A stretch of 5,071 bases of DNA, from the NCBI GenBank assembly GCA_903856995.1, contig CAIODK010000024.1, forward strand, positions 1 to 5,071. Direction: 5' to 3'. The notes under the pieces were generated by a model. It saw nothing but the letters and a program-made list of their open reading frames with translations, was not told the DNA's origin and searched no databases. Numbering within the stretch: position 1 is the first letter of the stretch; every line of letters begins with the position of its first letter. This document shows, piece after piece, positions 1 to 5,071 of this stretch. The position numbers and the translations under genes are program-made. The stretch comes from an uncultured Burkholderiales bacterium. Its GTDB lineage: Bacteria; Pseudomonadota; Gammaproteobacteria; Burkholderiales; Burkholderiaceae_C.

Positions 1-1
1 A

Positions 2-547
2 CAGTTCAATTTGCTGCGCGGCAACCCTTCAGTGTCCGAAGCTGCCCTGCAACAGCTGCTTGAAAATATTGACCTTTGCTTCGTTGGACTCAACAGTGCA
101 GTCGGGAAGATTGGTCAAAACATCACTGAAAACGAATGGCTCTCAGGTCTGCGCAATCGCGTTGCTATTCCTGGCGGCACCTGCTCTTTTGATTTACCTG
201 CTTATCACGCATGGCAACAACAGAGTCCGGAGCTGCGTCGTGCAGACATCATGCGGTGGTTCGATGTATTCCAGCCGATGAAAGCCTCTGTCAACTTGCT
301 GCTCTCCCTGATGCGCGACACAGGCACATCGCAAAAAATGATGGCCATGGGCGGCCAATACCAACAATCCTTGGCACAAGGTAAGTTCCAACTCATGCGC
401 GTGGCGATTGACCCAGCATTAGGTTTCATCCCAGAAATCAGTGGCAATCGTTTGATGATTTGGGTGCGCATGATGCGCAATGATGGCGAAGGTCGTTTGC
501 AGCACAGCACCGACGACGTACCTTTTGAAATGGCTCTTTGCGTTTAA
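2..547 (+). CDS. zapD: Cell division protein ZapD, 5'-truncated by the window edge
   Basis: ZapD is a cytoplasmic FtsZ-associated protein that cross-links and bundles FtsZ protofilaments and so stabilises the Z ring. The frame is open from base 2 to the TAA at 545-547, giving 181 visible residues. E. coli ZapD is about 247 residues, so roughly the first quarter to third is outside the window; the TTG at 11 is an internal Leu codon, not a start. Seen in the sequence: the family core PGGTCSFDLPAYHAW (visible residues about 57-71), a helical stretch around FQPMKASVNLLLSLMRDTG, and a C-terminal beta-rich part with FIPEISGNRLMIWVR, matching the PQISGHKSRFAIRF segment of the E. coli protein as I recall it. 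The end FEMALCV also resembles the E. coli FELACC ending. It is followed after 3 bp by yacG, as in many Proteobacteria, so the two are probably co-transcribed from a promoter left of the window. Nothing looks broken. Confidence 0.95.
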   Translation, partial: QFNLLRGNPSVSEAALQQLLENIDLCFVGLNSAVGKIGQNITENEWLSGLRNRVAIPGGTCSFDLPAYHAWQQQSPELRRADIMRWFDVFQPMKASVNLLLSLMRDTGTSQKMMAMGGQYQQSLAQGKFQLMRVAIDPALGFIPEISGNRLMIWVRMMRNDGEGRLQHSTDDVPFEMALCV

Positions 548-550
548 GCC

Positions 551-751
551 ATGGATGCATCCGAGGTTCGTATCGTTGTCTGCCCGCAGTGCAGCGGCCC
601 AAGCCGCTACGAGGCCGCTAACCGTTATCGCCCTTTTTGCGGTGAACGCTGCCGCAACATTGACTTAGGCGCATGGGCCAACGAAGAGCACCGCCTTCCC
701 GACCAGACCCCGCAAGACGACGCTGATTTCGAAAACACACCGTTGCAATAA
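551..751 (+). CDS. yacG: YacG, zinc-binding DNA gyrase inhibitor
   Basis: This is a 66-residue cytoplasmic protein of the YacG family. The E. coli member binds GyrB and inhibits gyrase by blocking DNA binding. Four cysteines form the family's zinc site: C11-P-Q-C14 and C30-G-E-R-C34. They are followed by the diagnostic stretch RPFCGERCRNIDLGAWANEE (residues 27-46) and the HRLP segment. The tail (about residues 50-66) is acidic and Gln/Asp-rich, as usual for the family. The ATG at 551 is chosen because it lies 3 bp after the zapD stop and gives the normal family length. No clear Shine-Dalgarno sequence precedes it, which suggests translational coupling to zapD. The stop codon (749-751) lies within the loop of a hairpin that probably serves as the terminator of this operon. 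Family assignment is secure; the gyrase role is taken from the E. coli protein. Confidence 0.95.
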   Translation: MDASEVRIVVCPQCSGPSRYEAANRYRPFCGERCRNIDLGAWANEEHRLPDQTPQDDADFENTPLQ

Positions 752-758
752 AACGGTG
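738..758. terminator. Hairpin between convergent yacG and mutT, possible bidirectional terminator
   Basis: The arms CACCGTT (738-744) and AACGGTG (752-758) pair perfectly over 7 bp around a 7-nt loop that contains the end of yacG, including its TAA stop. On the + strand the stem is followed by CTTGTT; on the - strand it is followed by TGTTTTC. The U-rich tail is therefore modest in both directions and slightly better for the leftward (mutT) transcript. The hairpin begins 5 nt past the mutT stop (TGA, 766-764). Its position between two convergent stops supports a shared terminator. The short stem and imperfect T tract make intrinsic efficiency uncertain. Confidence 0.6.
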
Positions 759-763
759 CTTGT

Positions 764-1234
764 TCAGAGGCTGTAGGTCGCCGCCTTAAAGCCTCGCTCT
801 TGTGCAAACCACGTCAACACAGGCACAGTGCCAGGCAACACGGGCTTGACCGTCACGGGCAGCTGTTGCCACACAAACGACTGAGATTCCAACATTTGCA
901 GCTCACCTGTCCATTGCGTGACTTTGCAAAAATTCAGCTGTACCAAGGCATGTGGGTAGTCAATCCGCTCCGTCTTCCACAACACGCAGTCTTGAATGGT
1001 GATCCCGATTTCTTCTTGCAGTTCGCGGTACAGCGCTTGCGCCACAGTCTCCCCAGCTTCGAGTTTGCCGCCCGGAAACTCCCAATACCCCGCATAGGCC
1101 TTACCTTCAGGGCGACTGGTCAGCAAAAATGATCCGTCTGTGCGCACCAGAACGCCCACCGCCACCTGCACCAAACTACGCTCAGCTGAACGCGGTTGGT
1201 CTCCATCGACCACGCGCACACAGGGGTCAGTCAT
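764..1234 (-). CDS. mutT: MutT-type Nudix hydrolase (probable 8-oxo-dGTP diphosphatase)
   Basis: This Nudix hydrolase has 156 residues. MutT hydrolyses 8-oxo-dGTP to the monophosphate, removing a mutagenic nucleotide before DNA polymerase can use it. The complete Nudix box G-x5-E-x7-RE-U-x-EE-x-G-U is present at residues 56-78 (GGKLEAGE, then RELQEEIGI), with the metal-binding glutamates intact. The preceding AYAGYWEFPGGK resembles the MutT signature (NKLEFPGGK in E. coli). The ATG at 1234 is chosen because it starts 8 bp after the stop of the upstream gene. A longer reading from 1324 would overlap the DUF815 gene by about 80 bp and adds no recognisable domain. The N-terminus is about 20 residues longer than E. 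coli MutT (129 aa), and an internal GTG such as that at 1171-1169 is a possible alternative start. Position next to secA and facing yacG-zapD matches E. coli mutT, which supports the specific name. Other Nudix substrates cannot be excluded from sequence alone. Confidence 0.9.
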   Translation of the reverse strand: MTDPCVRVVDGDQPRSAERSLVQVAVGVLVRTDGSFLLTSRPEGKAYAGYWEFPGGKLEAGETVAQALYRELQEEIGITIQDCVLWKTERIDYPHALVQLNFCKVTQWTGELQMLESQSFVWQQLPVTVKPVLPGTVPVLTWFAQERGFKAATYSL

Positions 1235-1242
1235 GGAGTCAC

Positions 1243-2124
1243 TCAGACGGCGTGCTTGCCCGCATAGTCGCGCGCAAACTGGTAGGCCACACGTCCGCTG
1301 CGCGAGCCACGTTCTAAAGCCCAAATCAGGGCTTCAGGTTGAGCTGCAGTAATCGCATCTGGACTAACCCCAAAGGATGTCAGCCACTGAGCCGTGATGG
1401 TCAGGTATTCGTTTTGGCTAAAGGGGTAGAAGCTCACCCACAGGCCAAAGCGCTCAGACAAAGAAATCTTCTCTTCCACACCCTCGCCCGGATGGACCTC
1501 ACCATCATCGGTGTGGGTGTACGTGAGGTTTTCTTTCATGTACTCGGGTAGCAAGTGGCGGCGGTTGCTGGTGGCATAAATCAACACATTGGGTGTTGCC
1601 GCCGCAATCGAACCGTCCAAGATAGATTTGAGCGCTTTGTAGCCGGGCTCGCCATCATCAAAGCTCAAGTCATCACAAAAAATCATGAACTTCTCTGGAC
1701 GCTCAGAGACCAGTTCAATGATGTCAGGCAGGTCTGTCAAATCGACTTTGTCGACTTCGATCAAGCGAAGGCCTTGTGCGCTGTAGGCATTCAAGCACGC
1801 TTTGATCAGTGACGATTTCCCTGTGCCGCGCGCACCTGTCAACAGCACGTTGTTGGCGGGAAAGCCTTTGACGAACTGCTCGGTGTTGCGTTGAATTTTT
1901 TCTTTTTGAATGCCGATCTCTTGTAAGTCGGCCAGCCCAAGTTGGGCTACGTGACGCACCGGCTCTAAGCCAATCCGACCGCCGCTACGCTTGCGGTATC
2001 GAAAAGCTACGCTGGCGGACCAATCAGGTGCCACCATCGGTTGCGGCAACACCTGTTCGATGCGCGTGATCAAGGCCTCGGCGCGTTGCACCAATCGCTC
2101 TAGGGGGTTAAGTGCGTCTGTCAT
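1243..2124 (-). CDS. DUF815 family AAA+-like ATP-binding protein, function unknown
   Basis: This 293-residue protein matches the DUF815 family of P-loop ATPases, whose cellular role I do not know to be established. Layout: an N-terminal helical segment (residues 1-30); the family's linker with QEIGIQKEKIQRNTEQFVKG (69-88); Walker A GARGTGKSS (97-105, bases 1836-1810); Walker B FMIFCDD (146-152); a sensor-1-like ATSNRRHLLPE (184-194); SLSERFGLWVSFYPFSQNEY (221-240), which is strongly conserved in the family as I recall it and holds a candidate arginine finger at R225; and GSRSGRVAYQFARDY near the C-terminus, a sensor-2-like position. All catalytic motifs look intact, with no signal peptide or membrane segment, so it should be a cytoplasmic ATPase. 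The ATG at 2124 is preferred because it overlaps the argJ stop as TGATG; a longer reading from 2181 would run inside argJ. It is probably co-transcribed with secA, argJ and mutT. Function cannot be inferred safely from these neighbours. Confidence 0.9.
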   Translation of the reverse strand: MTDALNPLERLVQRAEALITRIEQVLPQPMVAPDWSASVAFRYRKRSGGRIGLEPVRHVAQLGLADLQEIGIQKEKIQRNTEQFVKGFPANNVLLTGARGTGKSSLIKACLNAYSAQGLRLIEVDKVDLTDLPDIIELVSERPEKFMIFCDDLSFDDGEPGYKALKSILDGSIAAATPNVLIYATSNRRHLLPEYMKENLTYTHTDDGEVHPGEGVEEKISLSERFGLWVSFYPFSQNEYLTITAQWLTSFGVSPDAITAAQPEALIWALERGSRSGRVAYQFARDYAGKHAV

Positions 2125-2126
2125 CA
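2122..2126 (-). promoter_or_regulatory. argJ stop / DUF815 gene start overlap (TGATG), translational coupling site
   Basis: On the - strand the argJ stop TGA (2126-2124) shares its A with the ATG (2124-2122) of the DUF815 gene. The preceding bases (CGACTACCGCAGC) hold no evident Shine-Dalgarno sequence. Ribosomes ending argJ therefore probably reinitiate here, which links the two protein yields and fixes the start of the downstream gene. Confidence 0.75.
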
Positions 2127-3365
2127 GCTGCGGTAGTCGGCGTTGATGCTGACGTAGTCGTGACTCAAATCGCAAGTCCAAACGGTGTCGCTGGCATTAC
2201 CACGTCCCAAGACCACTCGCACCGTGATTTCCGATTGCTTCATTACACGTTGCCCCTCTTCTTCGTTGTAGTCAGGATGACGCCCGCCTTGGATGGCGAC
2301 ATGCACATCGTCTAAATACAAATCGATGCCGGTTTGGTCTAGGTCGGTGATTCCGGCATAACCCACAGCAGCCAAGATACGACCTAAGTTGGGGTCGCTA
2401 GCAAAGAACGCCGTTTTGACTAAGGGCGAGTGCGCGATGGCATATGCCACTTGTCGGCACTCTGCACTGTCGAGCCCACCCTCGACACGAACTGTGATGA
2501 ACTTGGTCGCACCCTCACCATCGCGCACGATGGCATGCGCCAATTGACGTGCCACCTGCAGCATGGCTTGCAACAAAGCTTGGCCATCTGTGCTCTGCAA
2601 ACTGGTGATGGTGGCGTGTTCCGCTTTGTGGGTGGCGATGACCACGAATGAATCGTTGGTCGACGTGTCGCCATCCACCGTGATGCGGTTGAACGAACCC
2701 TCAGCCAGAGCCAAAGAAAGTTCTTTCATCAAACCAGGTGCGACGCATGCGTCGGTTGCAACATAGCCCAACATGGTGGCCATGTTCGGGCGAATCATGC
2801 CAGCACCTTTGCTGATACCTGTCACGCTGATGGTTGTGCCGCCGATCTGCACTTGCGCGCTAGCGGCTTTAGGCACCGTGTCGGTGGTCATGATGCCTTC
2901 AGCAGCATCTACCCATTGCTGGACACTGCCAGCATGCCCTGCCGCCGCAATTGCTGCTGGCATGCCGGCGATGATGCGGTCGTGTGGCAACGGCTCCATG
3001 ATGACGCCCGTTGAAAACGGTAACACTTGATTCGGTGCAATGTTCAACGCAACAGCCAAAGCCTCGCAGGTTTCGCGTGCGCGCCTTAAACCATCTTCAC
3101 CGGTGCCGGCATTGGCGTTACCGGTGTTGATCACCATGGCTCGAATGCCGTGGCCCGAATCTAGGTGCTCACGACACACCTGCACAGGGGCTGCACAAAA
3201 TCGGTTTTGTGTGAACACGCCACTTACCGAAGCACCTTCGTCAATCAACACCAAAGTCAAGTCTTTGCGTCCTGCTTTGCGAATGCCCGCTTGTGTGACG
3301 CCAATGCGCACGCCAGCGATGGCATGTAAGTCCGCAGGGTTAGGAGGAGTGAGATGAACAGACAT
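2124..3365 (-). CDS. argJ: ArgJ, glutamate N-acetyltransferase (ornithine acetyltransferase), probably bifunctional
   Basis: ArgJ transfers the acetyl group from N2-acetylornithine to glutamate, regenerating N-acetylglutamate in the cyclic arginine pathway. Bifunctional members also use acetyl-CoA and so carry out the first step. The protein has 413 residues, full length for the family. Seen: VFTQNRFCAAPV (50-61); INTGNANAGTG (79-89); the STG oxyanion-hole segment (118-120); KGAGMIRPNMATMLGY (186-201), where the precursor cuts itself between A196 and T197 (Thr codon 2777-2775) to give alpha and beta chains with T197 as nucleophile; GDTSTNDS (232-239); GEGATKFI (283-290); SDPNLGRILAAVGY (323-336); and the typical end DYVSINADYRS. 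All key residues are present. The ATG at 3365 lies 5 bp after the secA stop, with no clear Shine-Dalgarno sequence, so it is likely coupled to secA. Whether this enzyme accepts acetyl-CoA cannot be told from sequence; it depends partly on whether the genome has argA or argE. Confidence 0.96.
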   Translation of the reverse strand: MSVHLTPPNPADLHAIAGVRIGVTQAGIRKAGRKDLTLVLIDEGASVSGVFTQNRFCAAPVQVCREHLDSGHGIRAMVINTGNANAGTGEDGLRRARETCEALAVALNIAPNQVLPFSTGVIMEPLPHDRIIAGMPAAIAAAGHAGSVQQWVDAAEGIMTTDTVPKAASAQVQIGGTTISVTGISKGAGMIRPNMATMLGYVATDACVAPGLMKELSLALAEGSFNRITVDGDTSTNDSFVVIATHKAEHATITSLQSTDGQALLQAMLQVARQLAHAIVRDGEGATKFITVRVEGGLDSAECRQVAYAIAHSPLVKTAFFASDPNLGRILAAVGYAGITDLDQTGIDLYLDDVHVAIQGGRHPDYNEEEGQRVMKQSEITVRVVLGRGNASDTVWTCDLSHDYVSINADYRS

Positions 3366-3370
3366 GTGGC

Positions 3371-5071
3371 TTAGGCTAACTTACCGTGACAAAATTTGAA
3401 TTTTTTACCGTTGCCGCATGGGCAAGGCTCGTTGCGACCGACGGAAGGCATCTGAGCTGCAAACGTCTGCTGTTCCGCCGTGGTCACTGGTTGACCTGAT
3501 TCATCAGGCGCTGTGTAGGTCACGTTATGCAAATTCTCTGCGCGGTCTTCCAACTCGGTGGCCGCTTGCTCGATTTGCTCGTTCGATTCAATTTTGACCG
3601 TCATCAACACGCGGGTGACTTCGTTCTTCACCAAATCAAGTAACTGCCCAAACAGCTCAAACGCTTCGCGCTTGTACTCTTGCTTCGGTTGCTTTTGGGC
3701 ATAACCACGCAAGTGAATACCTTGGCGCAAATAATCCAAGGCGGCCAAATGCTCACGCCAATGGCTGTCAATGTTTTGCAACAACACCACACGCATGAAC
3801 GGCGTGAACTGCTCGATGCCCACACGGTCCAACTTAGATTGGAAGGCGGCATGGGCGACCTCGATCACCTGCTGAAGAATTTCCTCATCTGTGATGGCAG
3901 ACGCTTGTTGAACTGTGTCGTGCAATGGCAACTCGATGAGCCACTCCTGCAACAAGGCACGTTGCAATCCAGCGATGTCCCATTGTTCTTCCACCGATTC
4001 TTCAGGCACGTATTGACGCACCAAATCAGTAAAGCTGCCTTCGCGCAAACTAGCGATTTGAGCGGTCAAATCAGTAGCGTCCAAGATGTCGTTGCGCTGT
4101 TGGTAAATCACACGTCGTTGGTCGTTGGACACGTCGTCGTACTCCAACAATTGCTTACGAATGTCGAAATTACGCGCTTCGACTTTGCGTTGTGCACTTT
4201 CAATGCTACGTGTGACGATGCCAGCTTCGATGGCCTCGCCCTCGGGCATTTTCAAACGCTCCATGATGGCCTTGACACGATCACCCGCAAAGATGCGCAT
4301 GAGTGAGTCATCCAGACTCAAGTAAAACCGGGAGGAACCGGTGTCGCCTTGACGCCCAGAACGACCGCGCAATTGGTTGTCAATGCGACGTGACTCATGA
4401 CGCTCAGTTGCAATGATGCGTAAACCGCCTAGGGTTTTGACTTCCTCGTGGTCTTTGGTCCACTGTACGCGCAAGATGTCAATGCGTTGCCTTTTGGCAT
4501 CCGTGCTCAATGTCTCATCTGCTTCAACCAATTCAATTGATTTCTCAACATTACCGCCCAGCACAATGTCAGTCCCGCGACCTGCCATGTTGGTGGCGAT
4601 GGTGATCATCTTGGCCCGGCCCGCTTGGGCGATGATGTCGGCTTCACGCGCATGTTGCTTGGCGTTGAGCACTTGGTGTGGCAACTTAGCCTTCTCCAAC
4701 ATCTCTGCAATCAGTTCGGAATTTTCAATCGAAGTGGTCCCGACCAAAACTGGATGCCCGCGTTCGTAACATTCACGGATGTCATCAATAGCAGCTTTGT
4801 ATTTTTCTTCTGTTGTCTTGTAAACACGATCCAACTGGTCATCGCGCTTGCTGATGCGGTTGGGCGGAATGACAACGGTTTCTGAACCATAAATTTCTTG
4901 AAACTCGTACGCTTCTGTATCAGCCGTACCAGTCATACCACCGAGCTTGTTATACAAGCGGAAATAGTTTTGAAACGTGATCGATGCGAGGGTTTGGTTT
5001 TCAGCTTGAATCTGAACACCTTCTTTGGCTTCAACCGCTTGATGCAGACCATCGCTCCAGCGACGACCAGA
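3371..5071 (-). CDS. secA: SecA preprotein translocase ATPase, C-terminal 566 residues (N-terminus outside the window)
   Basis: SecA is the peripheral membrane ATPase that pushes unfolded preproteins through SecYEG. The frame is open from the right edge (first visible residues SGRRWSDGLHQAVEAKEG) to the TAA at 3373-3371; the codon at 4957 sometimes read as a start is an internal TTG. About 340 N-terminal residues (most of NBD1) are missing by comparison with E. coli (901 aa). Order of visible parts: the end of the preprotein cross-linking region and return to NBD1 (FQNYFRLYNKLGGMTGTADTE); NBD2 with TNMAGRGTDIVLGG (visible residues about 160-173) and the arginine-rich motif QLRGRSGRQGD (233-243); the helical scaffold with NFDIRKQLLEYDD (301-313); the two-helix finger region with HWREHLAALDYLRQGIHLRG (437-456); a variable linker; and the C-terminal zinc motif C-P-C-x8-C-H (550-562) that binds SecB and lipid. 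All is intact. It is the first gene visible in the - strand operon; its promoter lies beyond the window. Confidence 0.98.
   Translation of the reverse strand, partial: SGRRWSDGLHQAVEAKEGVQIQAENQTLASITFQNYFRLYNKLGGMTGTADTEAYEFQEIYGSETVVIPPNRISKRDDQLDRVYKTTEEKYKAAIDDIRECYERGHPVLVGTTSIENSELIAEMLEKAKLPHQVLNAKQHAREADIIAQAGRAKMITIATNMAGRGTDIVLGGNVEKSIELVEADETLSTDAKRQRIDILRVQWTKDHEEVKTLGGLRIIATERHESRRIDNQLRGRSGRQGDTGSSRFYLSLDDSLMRIFAGDRVKAIMERLKMPEGEAIEAGIVTRSIESAQRKVEARNFDIRKQLLEYDDVSNDQRRVIYQQRNDILDATDLTAQIASLREGSFTDLVRQYVPEESVEEQWDIAGLQRALLQEWLIELPLHDTVQQASAITDEEILQQVIEVAHAAFQSKLDRVGIEQFTPFMRVVLLQNIDSHWREHLAALDYLRQGIHLRGYAQKQPKQEYKREAFELFGQLLDLVKNEVTRVLMTVKIESNEQIEQAATELEDRAENLHNVTYTAPDESGQPVTTAEQQTFAAQMPSVGRNEPCPCGNGKKFKFCHGKLA

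Noticed and set aside
60..281. 73-codon frame inside zapD with a hydrophobic stretch
   Set aside because: It is an out-of-frame reading of conserved zapD sequence; the apparent membrane segment comes from the frame shift.
800..1132. 110-codon open frame on the + strand opposite mutT
   Set aside because: It is antisense to the Nudix domain and its basic, low-complexity translation (many His, Arg, Gln) has no recognisable motif.
1235..1324. N-terminal extension of the Nudix gene starting at 1324
   Set aside because: It lies almost wholly inside the end of the DUF815 gene in another frame, has no family match, and a normal ATG occurs right after the upstream stop.
2125..2181. N-terminal extension of the DUF815 gene starting at 2181
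   Set aside because: These 19 codons lie inside the argJ C-terminus (DLSHDYVSINADYRS), and the TGATG overlap gives a better start.
3391..3404. AT-rich inverted repeat AAAATT-TG-AATTTT near the end of secA, resembling a terminator
   Set aside because: It encodes the Lys/Phe-rich KKFKF part of the SecA zinc motif, its loop is only 2 nt, the stem is all A/T, and argJ follows 20 or so bases later in the same direction.
3680..4306. 208-codon open frame on the + strand opposite secA
   Set aside because: It is antisense to strongly conserved SecA sequence, its translation shows no domain, and it is explained by codon bias on the opposite strand.
1..5071. CRISPR array, insertion sequence, tRNA, riboswitch or defence system
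   Set aside because: No direct-repeat array, terminal inverted repeats, transposase, tRNA-like fold or long non-coding leader is visible; nearly every base belongs to a conserved housekeeping gene.

Overview
This window looks like chromosomal DNA of a betaproteobacterium, most likely order Burkholderiales and plausibly a Comamonadaceae-like lineage with moderate GC. The inference rests on the gene set and order (secA, argJ, a DUF815 ATPase, mutT, then yacG and zapD on the other strand) and on protein signatures such as the SecA C-terminal zinc motif and the ZapD FDLP core. No rRNA, tRNA, IS element, CRISPR array, phage gene or other sign of recent transfer was seen. The DNA is almost entirely coding, and the longest non-coding gap is about a dozen bases.

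Layout. On the + strand, the window opens inside zapD (its N-terminal third is cut off), followed 3 bp later by yacG. These two end at about 751 and face four genes on the - strand. Read in the direction of transcription (right to left), these are secA (cut by the right window edge, C-terminal 566 residues present), argJ, a DUF815 AAA+ family ATP-binding protein, and a MutT-type Nudix hydrolase. A 7-bp hairpin between the two convergent stop codons, partly inside the end of yacG, probably ends transcription in one or both directions.

How the genes relate. In E. coli the same neighbourhood reads secA-mutT facing yacG-zapD, downstream of the division and envelope (dcw) cluster. Here argJ and the DUF815 gene sit between secA and mutT. 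The - strand genes are separated by 5 bp, -1 bp (a TGATG stop/start overlap) and 8 bp, so they are very probably one transcript with translational coupling. They do not form one pathway: SecA drives preprotein export, ArgJ makes N-acetylglutamate and recycles acetyl groups in arginine synthesis, MutT cleans the nucleotide pool, and the DUF815 ATPase has no established role. ZapD bundles FtsZ filaments, and YacG is a small zinc protein known to inhibit DNA gyrase.

I found no convincing undescribed multi-gene system. The least understood item is the DUF815 ATPase, which is locked between argJ and mutT.
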